Below the pieces are notes generated by a model, which worked only from the letters and a program-made list of their open reading frames with translations, did no database searches and was not told where the DNA came from. Source: GCA-002733465 sp039969155 (GTDB lineage: Bacteria; Pseudomonadota; Gammaproteobacteria; Enterobacterales; Kangiellaceae). From it: DNA of 64,000 nt. This document shows, one piece after another, positions 9,332 to 18,484 of the stretch. The stretch's first letter is position 1, and each line of letters opens with the position of its first letter. The stretch is from contig JBDVOJ010000112.1 of NCBI GenBank assembly GCA_039969155.1, positions 1 through 64,000 of the forward strand, given 5' to 3'. Made by a program: the position numbers and the translations under genes.

Positions 9332-10398
9332 TAGTCAAAACTCCTTAATGCTAAGCCGCAGCAATTAACTAAAGAGGGCGCATCGGCACTCAAGGCTTGA
9401 GCATTTACTCGAGATGACAAAGACATATCTGCAAACGGGTTAGCGGTTGATGCAGTTGTTCCGAGCCTCTCTTCTATCATTTCTTCTAGTCCGTCGATTA
9501 CCGCACATCCGCCAGCTAACACGATATGGTCAACTTCTCCATACTGACTTGAACCGTAAAAGAATTGCAATGAACGACTGACTTGCTGAATTACAGCTTC
9601 TTTAAAAGGCTCCAAGACTTCAGGTTCATAGTCATCTGGCAGTCCGCCTTGTTTCTTCGCCATTCCAGCTTCTTCAAATGAGAGTCCGTAGCGACGTTGA
9701 ATTTCTTCCGTTAACTGAGAGCCACCAAAAGTCTGCTCTCGGGTATATATTGTATTGAAATCTTCCAGAACGCTTAGGCTGGTATTCGTTGCGCCAATAT
9801 CCGCAATCGCAATAATCTGGCCCTCACCTTGGTCTGGTAATTGATTGGCCAACAATTTAAACGCTCGTTCGATGGTATAAGCTTCTACATCAACCACTTT
9901 TGCGGTCAATCCGGCAAGTTCAAGCGCATCAACTCGACTATAAACATTTTCTGATCGAGATGCGGCCAACAGTACATCAACCTTATCGGGGACTTTCTCT
10001 GACTCACCAATCACTTGGAAGTCCAGTGCGACTTCCTCTAACGGGTAGGGAATATATTGGTCTGCTTCTACTTCAATTTGGCTTTCCATTTCTTCTTCAC
10101 TCAATCCCTTATCCATTTGGATAACCTTGGTTATGACTGAAGAACCAGCAACAGACACCGCTGCATGCTTGATACTTGTTCCTGAACGACTGATAACTCT
10201 TTTTAGAGCTTCTCCGACCACTTCTGGATCACGGATATCCCGGTCAGCCATGGCATCTTGAGGTAATGGCTCGACAGCATAGCTTTCCACTCGATAGCGA
10301 GAACCAACCTTTCCTAATTCGATCAGCTTACATGCGGTCGAACTAATATCGATTCCGACTAAAGCTGTCTTTTTTGAGCCGAATAAATTAGCCAGCAT
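9331..10398 (-). CDS. pilM: Type IV pilus assembly protein PilM
   Basis: Cytosolic actin/FtsA-like ATPase that binds PilN and forms the inner ring of the pilus machine. Features: LVGIDISSTACKLIEL (phosphate-1 motif, about residues 14-29), IADIGATNTSLSVL (phosphate-2) and HIVLAGGCAVIDGLEE (adenosine motif). The 355-residue length is normal. It is the first gene of pilMNOPQ and is divergent from the PBP1A gene, a conserved arrangement. Confidence 0.95.
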   Translation of the reverse strand: MLANLFGSKKTALVGIDISSTACKLIELGKVGSRYRVESYAVEPLPQDAMADRDIRDPEVVGEALKRVISRSGTSIKHAAVSVAGSSVITKVIQMDKGLSEEEMESQIEVEADQYIPYPLEEVALDFQVIGESEKVPDKVDVLLAASRSENVYSRVDALELAGLTAKVVDVEAYTIERAFKLLANQLPDQGEGQIIAIADIGATNTSLSVLEDFNTIYTREQTFGGSQLTEEIQRRYGLSFEEAGMAKKQGGLPDDYEPEVLEPFKEAVIQQVSRSLQFFYGSSQYGEVDHIVLAGGCAVIDGLEEMIEERLGTTASTANPFADMSLSSRVNAQALSADAPSLVNCCGLALRSFD

Positions 10399-10748
10399 AA
10401 TTTAAGATTTTCCTATCATTTTATCCAGTTACAACTGAAAACTATGTTTCACTTTAAATAATAGCCCTAACTATAAGAAATTTCACCTGTTTTTTATTTT
10501 TATGTGGTCAATTTCGCGTTATTTGGGCAAATTCCTTGTTCATAACGCCTTCAATTATCAGAAGGGATCAACACAATTGTAGTATCGAATTCAAGAATTT
10601 TTTTGTTTATTGCTTTTTTACCTAAAAATTTTTCTCTTTAATCTCGGGAATTTACGCACATTTCCTAAACTTAAAGGTTATGAGGATGAACAAATCCCGT
10701 TATACTTTGTCGACTAACCAACTATGGCAATCTATTTGACAAACCGGT
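10399..10748. other. Divergent intergenic region pilM / PBP1A gene
   Basis: These 350 AT-rich bases hold the promoters of both divergent units. I see TATACT at 10701-10706 as a possible -10 box toward the PBP1A gene, but no convincing -35 partner at the right distance. No repeat, RNA or small gene was recognised. Confidence 0.4.
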
Positions 10749-13523
10749 ATGAAACGAATCACAAAGATAGCAGCAAAATTCGGCTATATCGTGACCCTGT
10801 TCACAATATGCACCGCAATGGGATTTACTGGCCTCTATCTTGCGGTTGGACCCGACTTACCTGAAGTCGAAACAATTAGAGAAATACGCCTGCAAACACC
10901 TATGAGTGTATTTACTAAAGATGGTCAATTAATCAATGAATTTGGTAATGTCCGGCGTATACCTATAACTCTAGACCAAGTTCCACAGGATTTCATAAAT
11001 GCCTTGCTAGCTACAGAAGATGTTCGCTTCTATGAACACACAGGTGTCGATCTGAAAGGAGTTTTGCGAGCAATTCTAAATCTTGCCACCACAGGAACTA
11101 AGAGTCAGGGAGCCAGCACCATCACCATGCTAGTAGCTCGAAACTACTACTTAACTAGGGAAAAACGATTCTCTCGTAAATTTACTGAGATGTTTGTCGC
11201 TTGGAAACTAGAATCCGAACTATCCAAAAATGAAATTTTAGAACTCTTCTTAAACAAAATACTGTTTGGACATCGCGCGTTCGGCCTGGGAGCTGCCTCC
11301 CAAGTTTACTACGGTAAGCCTTTAAACCAGCTAAACCTTCCTCAATTGGCCACGTTAGCCGGAATCCCTAATGGCCCTTCTATCTTCAACCCAATTAGTA
11401 AACCGAAACTTGCGAAACAGCGTCGTAAACACGTACTAGGTAGGATGTTAGCCGAAGGACACATATCTCAGGCGGAATATGAAGCTGCAGATGCTTCTCC
11501 AATTCGTACTCAGCGCCACGGCGCTAAAACCACCGTTGACGCGCAATATGTCGCTGAAATGGTTCATATGGACATTATTCGACAATATGGACAAGAAGTT
11601 GCCCACAGTGATGGACTAAAGGTTTACACCAGCTTAAACCCAACCTTGCAAGAATTTGCTCAACAAGCTTTGCGTACGAGTTTACTAGAATACGATCGCC
11701 GCCACGGTTACCGAGAGGTCGAACAGCACCTTGATATCGCTCAGGTGTCAGAACAAGAAAGAATTGATTACATCAGTGATTTCACCCAAGTCGGAGCGTT
11801 AATCCCTGCTTTGGTTACCCAAACCGAAGGTAATATGGCAAAAATACTCATGCCGGATTCAACTAAAGGGGTCGTGTTACTTGAAGACTCCTTGTGGGCT
11901 CGTAAATATATTGATGAAAATCATCGAGACACCACTAAATTGGAAGATATTAACCAAATTTTTGTTGTTGGAGATGTGATTCGTGTATTACCTACGGAAC
12001 GTCAGCACCATTTCAACACCGATGCGGAAGATTCCAAAGCTAATGACGCTGAAAAACCTGAACAAGTCGCCGATTCAGAGAGCCCTTCCGAAGAGTCGGC
12101 TGCAAACGCCGAACAATTAGATTTGGCCGAGGAGGCGATCTCTCAAACAACGCCTATCTATTTGCTTTCCCAAATTCCCGATGTAAATGGCGGTTTTGTA
12201 GTACTAAACCCAAATAATGGTGCCGTAGAAGCGCTGGCTGGGGGATTTAATTACAGTAACAGCAAATTCAATATGGTAACCCAAGCTCAGCGACAGCCTG
12301 GCTCTAACATCAAACCATTTATATACTCTGCGGCTTTAGAAAAAGGCTTTACTGCGGCTTCACTGATCAATGATTCACCTTACATAGAAAATGATGTCTC
12401 CGCGGGAAACTTTTGGCGACCTGAAAACGACAGTGGTAATTATCGAGGTCCAACGCGACTAAGAGTCGCATTAAGTTGGTCGATTAATACCGTAGCAATT
12501 CGGTTAATAAAGAAGGTAGGTCCCAAATTTGCGAAACAATACTTAGAACAAATTGGATTTCCTGGCTCTCGAATGCAGCCTTATCCTTCACTAGCGTTGG
12601 GTTCTGCCTCATTCACCCCGCTGGAAGTGGCAACCGGATATTCAACCCTGGCTAACGGAGGCTATCAGGTCAAGCCTTGGTATATCGAAAGAATTGAAGA
12701 CACCAATGGTCAAATACTTTTTCAACAAGAACCGATTCAGGTTTGTGAACTGTGTTTGGAAATGATTGAACAAAAAGAACGACAAGCCATGGAGGAGCAG
12801 CTGGAACGAGAGGCCCAGTTAGCGCTAGGAGACTCCCAAGACTCACTACAACTAAATCAAAGTGATACTGAAGAGACTGAATCTCGCGATTCCGTTAAAC
12901 AATCGCTTACAACTGAGATTACGACTAATCCAAATGCCGATTTAATTCCAGAGCCTTGGTTGCCAGTCGCAGAAGAAAAAATTGCGCCGAGAGTGATCGA
13001 AGCAAGGAACCGATACATCATAGACGATATGTTAAAAGACGTAATTCATGCTGGAACTGCTTGGAACTCGTTAAACCGATCCAAAAGCCCACTGCTTAAA
13101 CGGCGAGATATCGCAGGTAAGACTGGTACCACTAATGATGTTAAAGATGCATGGTTTTCTGGTTATAACTATAAATACGTAGCTTCTGCCTGGGTTGGTT
13201 TTAGAGATCACAGTAAAAAGCTGGGCAAGAGCGAATTCGGTGGACGAGCCGCATTACCTATCTGGCAAAAGTTTATGGAAAAGGCATTAGATGGTGTGAA
13301 GCAGTACAACTTGCCAAGACCAGATGGTATCGTCGAAGTAAAAATAGACCTAACCAACGGAAAATTAGCCAGCGCAAATACTCAGAAATCGAATTTTGAA
13401 GTCTTTAGGGTGGAAAATACGCCAACAGAATATTCTGAGGCTCCTTCTGAAAATGTTTTGGATGAGCTTGATGAGGTCTTAGACTCTGAGACTATCGAAG
13501 AATCTGATGAAATTGATTTCTAG
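10749..13523 (+). CDS. mrcA: Penicillin-binding protein 1A (class A, bifunctional)
   Basis: Polymerises glycan strands and cross-links peptides in the periplasm. It has an N-terminal membrane anchor (residues 8-31). The GT51 transglycosylase domain contains Glu90-Asp91 in ATEDVRFYEHTGVD and GASTITMLVARNYYL. An OB-like insert precedes the transpeptidase, which has S519-NI-K522 (SxxK), S578-I-N580 (SxN) and K791TGTT. Two acidic, low-complexity inserts (about residues 425-460 and 680-730) and an acidic C-terminal tail lengthen it to 924 residues, somewhat above the usual 800-850. It ends with TAG, showing that TAG is an ordinary stop here. It is divergent from pilM. Confidence 0.95.
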   Translation: MKRITKIAAKFGYIVTLFTICTAMGFTGLYLAVGPDLPEVETIREIRLQTPMSVFTKDGQLINEFGNVRRIPITLDQVPQDFINALLATEDVRFYEHTGVDLKGVLRAILNLATTGTKSQGASTITMLVARNYYLTREKRFSRKFTEMFVAWKLESELSKNEILELFLNKILFGHRAFGLGAASQVYYGKPLNQLNLPQLATLAGIPNGPSIFNPISKPKLAKQRRKHVLGRMLAEGHISQAEYEAADASPIRTQRHGAKTTVDAQYVAEMVHMDIIRQYGQEVAHSDGLKVYTSLNPTLQEFAQQALRTSLLEYDRRHGYREVEQHLDIAQVSEQERIDYISDFTQVGALIPALVTQTEGNMAKILMPDSTKGVVLLEDSLWARKYIDENHRDTTKLEDINQIFVVGDVIRVLPTERQHHFNTDAEDSKANDAEKPEQVADSESPSEESAANAEQLDLAEEAISQTTPIYLLSQIPDVNGGFVVLNPNNGAVEALAGGFNYSNSKFNMVTQAQRQPGSNIKPFIYSAALEKGFTAASLINDSPYIENDVSAGNFWRPENDSGNYRGPTRLRVALSWSINTVAIRLIKKVGPKFAKQYLEQIGFPGSRMQPYPSLALGSASFTPLEVATGYSTLANGGYQVKPWYIERIEDTNGQILFQQEPIQVCELCLEMIEQKERQAMEEQLEREAQLALGDSQDSLQLNQSDTEETESRDSVKQSLTTEITTNPNADLIPEPWLPVAEEKIAPRVIEARNRYIIDDMLKDVIHAGTAWNSLNRSKSPLLKRRDIAGKTGTTNDVKDAWFSGYNYKYVASAWVGFRDHSKKLGKSEFGGRAALPIWQKFMEKALDGVKQYNLPRPDGIVEVKIDLTNGKLASANTQKSNFEVFRVENTPTEYSEAPSENVLDELDEVLDSETIEESDEIDF

Positions 13524-14133
13524 TCCTTCGGTTACTGGTTTTAAAACGGTAGTGCCCAGTGATACGGTAGCTAAACAGCGAATCGCTAAGTTCTGGCCCT
13601 CGACCTATGTTATGTACAATCAATGGTCTTTTAGTTATCGGATCAACACGATCCGAAACAAATCCTATATGCGGTAAATTTCCAGGCAACATCCAAGTAA
13701 CAAGGTCACCAGGCTGATAATCGCTGGAAATATTAGAGCCTTGGAGCGTTTCGCCATGTCGAATAAAAAAGCGCTGTAGATTGGGGACGCGGCGATGGTC
13801 TATATTCCTATCAGGTTTATTCAGCCCCTAAATTCGCTTTGACGGGTACTGGTCGAAATTGTTAGTGATATCTTCGTGTAACAATCGTTGTAAATCGATC
13901 CCTAATTTTCGATAACTTCTAATAACAACATCTGTGCAGACACCAATGTTTGGTGGGACATCACCGTTGGGATAATCAATCTTGCGATAAGCACCATCAT
14001 ATCGAACTTTCAGTTTCGTTCTCTCGATAGCAGCCTCGACAAGCTTTTGTTCGAAACTGCGCTCAGCGACGGCATAACCAGGGTTGAATAAAGACCATAA
14101 TAAGACTGAGGCAAGGATAGAGTGATTCTTCAA
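13492..14133 (-). pseudogene. DUF1287 periplasmic protein gene interrupted by one in-frame amber codon
   Basis: One continuous minus-strand frame of 213 codons is broken only by TAG at 13828-13830 (codon 102). The N-terminal half has a signal peptide (residues 1-23) and the family core RKIDYPNGDVPPNIGVCTDVVIRSYR. The sequence resumes in the same frame with GLNKPDRNIDHRRVPNLQ and DLVTWMLPGNLPHIGFVSD. DUF1287 proteins have KIWGL at the break (from memory), so the change is probably TGG to TAG. The candidate active-site Cys (GVCTD) and later His are intact. The 3' end overlaps the PBP1A gene by 32 nt. It may be a recent nonsense mutation, a sequencing error or a readthrough product. Confidence 0.8.
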
Positions 14134-14172
14134 TTTACCATTCCTTGTTGGTGTGCTTAAAATTTAGACAAT

Positions 14173-14197
14173 AAAAAAGGCCAGAGTTCGGCCTTTT
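14173..14197 (-). terminator. Terminator downstream of crp
   Basis: AAAAGGCC (14175-14182) and GGCCTTTT (14190-14197) form an 8-bp stem with a 7-nt loop. On the minus strand the second arm runs into a T-run. It lies 25 nt beyond the crp stop and is likely to work in both directions. Confidence 0.8.
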
Positions 14198-14221
14198 ATC
14201 TCTATATTTTATTTACAGCTA

Positions 14222-14878
14222 TTATCGCGTTCCGTAAATAACCATCGTTTTGCCTTTGACATGGATGTGCTCTTGCTCTTCTAACACCTTCAGTACTCGA
14301 CCTACCATTTCTCTTGAACAGCCCACAATGCGTCCAAGCTCCTGTCTAGTGACTTTTATCTGCATGCCGTCCGGATGAGTGATCGCATCAGGCTCTTTAG
14401 CTAAGTCCAATAGCGCTCTAGCCACTCGACCTGTAACATCCATAAAGGCTAAATCACCTACTTTACGACTGGTCTTACGCAATCTTAGTGACATTTGCTC
14501 GGCTAATTTGAACATGATCTCTGGTTTTTCTTTTGATAGCGCCTCAAATCGGGCATAGCTAATTTCCGCCAAATCAGCTTCTACTTTCGCTCTAACCCAG
14601 GCACTTCGATTGTTTTCTCCATCAAATAAACCCATTTCACCAAAGAAATCACCTGAGTTTAGGTAAGCGAGTACTAACTCTTTACCATCATCATCTTCGA
14701 TAAGAACTGTCACCGAACCTTTAATTATAAAATACAAAGTCTCTGGCTTATCACCAGCAAATATGATGGTTGTTTTTGCCGCGTAGCGGCGCTTGTGGCA
14801 CTGAGAAACAAACCACTGCAAAGTGGGATCTTTCTGTATGTTATGTGGAAGAATAAGGGGCTCTTTAATTAAGGCCAT
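14222..14878 (-). CDS. crp: cAMP receptor protein (CRP/Vfr type)
   Basis: Global cAMP-dependent transcription regulator. It has an N-terminal cyclic-nucleotide-binding domain with the phosphate-binding cassette GDFFGEMGLFDG...RSAWVRA, a dimerisation C-helix, and a C-terminal winged helix with recognition segment GCSREMVGRVLKVLEEQ, nearly identical to E. coli CRP. The frame is open to a TTG at 14914, but I prefer ATG 14878: AGG lies 7 nt upstream of it and the length (218 residues) matches CRP. It is divergent from yhfA, as in enterobacteria. Confidence 0.95.
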   Translation of the reverse strand: MALIKEPLILPHNIQKDPTLQWFVSQCHKRRYAAKTTIIFAGDKPETLYFIIKGSVTVLIEDDDGKELVLAYLNSGDFFGEMGLFDGENNRSAWVRAKVEADLAEISYARFEALSKEKPEIMFKLAEQMSLRLRKTSRKVGDLAFMDVTGRVARALLDLAKEPDAITHPDGMQIKVTRQELGRIVGCSREMVGRVLKVLEEQEHIHVKGKTMVIYGTR

Positions 14879-15173
14879 AGCAATACCTGCAATAATTTCA
14901 GTTTCCATCACCAAACAGCGATTGTTTCTATCGAGCTCTAAACTTCAGAGCGAGAAATCACCTTTGGCGCTATTTAATCATTGTGACTGACATATTCGGA
15001 ACAATAAAGTTCGACTAACAATCGCCAGATTCGCGAGAGCAAAAATACAAGTACTAAACCAATCGTATTTTAATGCGATACTTCTTAGATACTGATTTTT
15101 AATGATATGTGGTAAAGAAGCAAGCATAATTAAGGATAATTAGTCACAAACAAGTTTAAACAGGAAAATAATC
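14879..15173. other. Divergent crp/yhfA regulatory region
   Basis: About 295 bases carry the promoters for crp and yhfA. A single TGTGA half-site is present at 14982-14986, but the partner half at N6 (TATTC) does not match TCACA, so no full CRP site can be claimed. No RNA gene or repeat was seen. Confidence 0.4.
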
Positions 15174-15572
15174 GTGAGAATAATTACCAATTGGCAAGAA
15201 AAGCAAAAATTTGAAGCCGTAACAGAGCAGGGCGATAAAATTATCATGGATGGCGAAGGATCAGCGCCTTCACCGATGCAACTGGTTCTAGCCGCAGTGG
15301 GCGGTTGCTCTTCAATTGATGTAGTTATGATTCTAGAAAAGGGTAGAAATCAAATTACCGATTGCCAATGTGAATTAACAGCTGAGCGCGCAGAATCCGC
15401 TCCAGCAGTGTTTACAAACATTAATGCTCACTACATTGTTACCGGTAAAGACTTGAAGGAATCCACTGTAGAAAGGGCTTGCGAGCTATCAATTAACAAA
15501 TACTGCTCCGCCGCTTTAATGCTAAAACCTAACGTAGATATCAGCTACTCGTACGAAATCAGGAATAGCTGA
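15174..15572 (+). CDS. yhfA: OsmC/Ohr-family protein YhfA
   Basis: Small OsmC-fold protein; family members use two cysteines to reduce peroxides. Both are present: Cys45 in GGCSSIDVV and Cys111 in KYCSAALML. The sequence VTGKDLKESTVERA and overall length (132 residues) match enterobacterial YhfA. GTG start, preceded by AGGA 8 nt upstream. Its divergent pairing with crp is conserved synteny. The physiological substrate of YhfA is not settled. Confidence 0.88.
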   Translation: MRIITNWQEKQKFEAVTEQGDKIIMDGEGSAPSPMQLVLAAVGGCSSIDVVMILEKGRNQITDCQCELTAERAESAPAVFTNINAHYIVTGKDLKESTVERACELSINKYCSAALMLKPNVDISYSYEIRNS

Positions 15573-15585
15573 CATTTCAAAAGGC

Positions 15586-16302
15586 TTATATATCCATTTC
15601 CTTTTTGATTTTATCAAGATTGGTATGCCGAACATCTTTACCTTTCACTAGATAAACAATGTACTCACAAATATTCTTGGTGTGATCGCCAATCCTTTCG
15701 AGCGCTCTAGCACACCAAGATATTCTCAAGGCATCCTTGATCTGTCGAGGATCTTCCATCATTTTCAAAACCAATAATCGTGAGATGTTATCAAATTCTT
15801 GGTTGATATTGCGATCACTTTGAATAACGTCAAGGGCCTCTTCCACATCCATACGAGCATAGGCATTCAAAGAACGATTAAGCATCTTTTTGACGCTTTC
15901 ACCAAGATGACGGAGTTCAATGTACTCTCTAGCACTGCCTTCAGCATCGGCCAACTCGATCGCATTACGTCCAAGCTTCTCTGCTTCATCTCCAATTCGC
16001 TCAAGATCGGTAATCGTTTTAATAATACTGACCATCAAACGTAAATCACTGGCGGCAGGTTGTCTTCGTGCCAGAATCTCAGTACAGGTTTCGTCAATTT
16101 CAACTTCCATGCCATTAACTTGCTTATCAGTATCCACCACTTTTTTAGCGAGCTCAGTATCAGCTTCTAGCAACGCCACTAGTCCATCAGAAACTTGCTG
16201 CTCGACCAAGCCACCCATTTTCAAAACTTGATTTCGGACTTCTTCTAGCTCTTGATTAAAGCGCTTCGAAATATGCTGTGATAAATGAAGATCGTTTTCC
16301 AT
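15586..16302 (-). CDS. phoU: Phosphate-specific transport accessory protein PhoU
   Basis: Cytosolic regulator that transmits the Pst transport state to PhoR and limits phosphate uptake. It has two three-helix bundle repeats with metal-binding acidic motifs (DLERIGDEAEKLGRNA and ALERIGDHTKNICEYI). ATG 16302 is chosen because GGAG lies 7 nt upstream and it gives 238 residues. A start at 16335 would overlap pstB and add 11 residues. Last gene of pstSCAB-phoU. Confidence 0.95.
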   Translation of the reverse strand: MENDLHLSQHISKRFNQELEEVRNQVLKMGGLVEQQVSDGLVALLEADTELAKKVVDTDKQVNGMEVEIDETCTEILARRQPAASDLRLMVSIIKTITDLERIGDEAEKLGRNAIELADAEGSAREYIELRHLGESVKKMLNRSLNAYARMDVEEALDVIQSDRNINQEFDNISRLLVLKMMEDPRQIKDALRISWCARALERIGDHTKNICEYIVYLVKGKDVRHTNLDKIKKEMDI

Positions 16303-16327
16303 ATTGTTTCTCCCGAAGACGTTTGGC

Positions 16328-17164
16328 TTAGCCAAACCTGCCAGTAATGTAGTTTTCTGTCAATTTATGCGACGGATTAGTAAAGATTTGAGCCGTTTCA
16401 CCCATTTCAACTAATTGCCCCATGTGGAAGTATGCGGTTGTTTGCGAGATTCTCGCCGCTTGCTGCATTGAGTGAGTGACGATAGCAATAGTGTATTTTT
16501 CTTTCAACTCGTCAATTAGTTCTTCAATGACTGCAGTCGCTATCGGATCAAGTGCGGATGCAGGTTCATCCATCAAAATAACTTCGGGACTCACGGCAAT
16601 CGTTCTGGCAATACAAAGTCGCTGCTGTTGTCCGCCCGACAAACCGGTTCCCGGAGCATCAAGTCGGTCTTTAACCTCTTCAAAAAGACCCGCTTTTTGT
16701 AGACTCGTGATCACAATTTCATCTAATTCCGCTTTATTTGAGGCTAAACCATGGATTTTTGGCCCATAAGCAACATTTTCATAAATAGACTTAGGAAATG
16801 GGTTGGGCTTTTGGAACACCATGCCAACTCTTGCTCTCAACAGCACAGGATCCATTTTCTTGGCGTAAATGTCTTCGCCATCCAGAGTCAATTCTCCTTC
16901 GACTCGACAAATTGGAATGGTGTCATTCATCCGATTCATACAGCGCAAAAAAGTCGACTTACCACAACCGGAAGGACCAATTAAAGCAGTCACTTGATGT
17001 TTCGCTAAATCTAAACTGACGTCTTTGATCGCTTGTTTTTGCTCATAAAAAACATTGACATTACGCATCGACATTTTTGCGTCATCGGAAAAACAGTTTC
17101 CGACGGTTCCGTCAATTTTAGTGTCGTCTGATAACAAACTTTCTGAAGAAGATATATCAACCAT
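16328..17164 (-). CDS. pstB: Phosphate ABC transporter ATP-binding protein
   Basis: ATPase that powers PstSCAB. Walker A GPSGCGKST, Q-loop FQKPNPFP, ABC signature LSGGQQQRLCIAR, Walker B VILMDEPASALDP and H-loop THSMQQA are all present. The first 30 residues are a variable hydrophilic extension before MRNVNVFYEQKQA. It lies 9 nt after pstA and 25 nt before phoU. Confidence 0.97.
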   Translation of the reverse strand: MVDISSSESLLSDDTKIDGTVGNCFSDDAKMSMRNVNVFYEQKQAIKDVSLDLAKHQVTALIGPSGCGKSTFLRCMNRMNDTIPICRVEGELTLDGEDIYAKKMDPVLLRARVGMVFQKPNPFPKSIYENVAYGPKIHGLASNKAELDEIVITSLQKAGLFEEVKDRLDAPGTGLSGGQQQRLCIARTIAVSPEVILMDEPASALDPIATAVIEELIDELKEKYTIAIVTHSMQQAARISQTTAYFHMGQLVEMGETAQIFTNPSHKLTENYITGRFG

Positions 17165-17173
17165 ATTATTAAC

Positions 17174-18484
17174 CTACTTTTCAAATTTCTTTCTAAGAAT
17201 GGCAGCACTGACATTCATGACTAAAAGAAAACTTAATAAAACTAAAATTGCTGCAGAGGTCTTTGCCAAGAACGCTCGTTCGGGACTATCCGCCCATAAA
17301 AAGATCTGCACCGGTAACACCGTCGCTGCATCAGTTACAGAAGCAGGAACATCTACAATAAACGCTACCATTCCTATCATTAACAGTGGAGCTGTCTCAC
17401 CTAGCGCTTGCGCCATACCAATAATTGTCCCTGTCAAAATTCCAGGCATTGCCATGGGTAACACGTGCCCAAATGCAGTTTGCATTTTAGATGCTCCAAT
17501 GCCTAATGCAGCTTCGCGAATAGACGGAGGAACCGCTTTTATCGATGCACGACTAGCGATGATAATGGTTGGTAGAGTCATCAATGATAATACAATCCCT
17601 CCCACAAGAGGCGCAGATCGGGGCAAGCCAAAAAGGTTTATGATGACCGCTAAACCTAGCAAACCAAATATTATCGATGGCACCGCTGCTAGATTGTTGA
17701 TATTGACTTCAATTATATCCGTCCAGCGATTTCGCGGGGCAAATTCTTCTAAGTATAAAGCTGCAGCAACCCCAAGTGGAAATGAAATAGCTAGAGTCAC
17801 TAACATGGTAAGAATCGTTCCTGTGAACGCCCCTCTTACACCTGCTAGTTCAGGTTCTCTAGAATCTCCATTGGTAAAAAAAGTCACGTTAAATCGTTTT
17901 TCGACTCGTCCTTGCTGTTGCAATTGCTGAACCCATTTGGCTTGTTCGTCATCGACTCTCGAACCAGCAACACCAGGCTTGGGATCGTCTTTTAAATAGG
18001 TATCGACGTCATCATCAAATCTTATCCAAACAGCTTGGGTGGAATTAAATGCATCGGGATTTTCAGCTAAATAATCCTGCAAGGTGAACTCTGCATTACT
18101 ACTAAATAATCCGAAAAGTTTTTTCTTGCCTTTTCTACCACTAGCATCAGGAAACGACTGATACAACGAACGCTTAAGTGCTTTTCGATAATTAGCTTTG
18201 CGGATGCTTTTCTCATCGACCTGATCAATATTCAACCAATCGCTGGTAAACGAAACATCCACTTTTACCCAATGCTGATGGAACGCAGGAATCGCTTTAT
18301 AAGTTATGTCCGAAATCAACACAAAGACTAAACAAAAACCAAATAGTACGGCTAAAAAGCCAACCGTTTTGAAGCGTGTTTCTTTTTTATGCCGCTTTTT
18401 TAGACTGGCAGCCACTTTTTCTGTGACAGAGTAAGTCATATCGCTCTTGCTCGAGTTTGATTCTGAATTAGTCATATTGTTCAC
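17174..18484 (-). CDS. pstA: Phosphate ABC transporter permease PstA (long form)
   Basis: Inner-membrane permease subunit. A first membrane helix (about residues 40-60) is followed by a long periplasmic loop of about 150 residues, then a five-helix BPD_transp_1 core with the EAA-type loop EAALGIGASKMQTAFGHVLPMAMPG. At 436 residues it is longer than E. coli PstA (about 296); this long form pairs with a long PstC in many gammaproteobacteria. GTG 18484 has AGGA 6 nt upstream and overlaps the pstC end by 17 nt, while ATG 18475 is the alternative. A 291-codon antisense ORF across it is a shadow. Confidence 0.94.
   Translation of the reverse strand: MNNMTNSESNSSKSDMTYSVTEKVAASLKKRHKKETRFKTVGFLAVLFGFCLVFVLISDITYKAIPAFHQHWVKVDVSFTSDWLNIDQVDEKSIRKANYRKALKRSLYQSFPDASGRKGKKKLFGLFSSNAEFTLQDYLAENPDAFNSTQAVWIRFDDDVDTYLKDDPKPGVAGSRVDDEQAKWVQQLQQQGRVEKRFNVTFFTNGDSREPELAGVRGAFTGTILTMLVTLAISFPLGVAAALYLEEFAPRNRWTDIIEVNINNLAAVPSIIFGLLGLAVIINLFGLPRSAPLVGGIVLSLMTLPTIIIASRASIKAVPPSIREAALGIGASKMQTAFGHVLPMAMPGILTGTIIGMAQALGETAPLLMIGMVAFIVDVPASVTDAATVLPVQIFLWADSPERAFLAKTSAAILVLLSFLLVMNVSAAILRKKFEK

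Noticed and set aside
14982..14997. CRP-binding site autoregulating crp
   Set aside because: Only TGTGA is present; the second half-site does not match.
17055..17930. 291-codon plus-strand ORF opposite pstA
   Set aside because: It is antisense to a clear pstA and has a biased, low-complexity composition (Thr/Ile/Pro rich) typical of a shadow frame.
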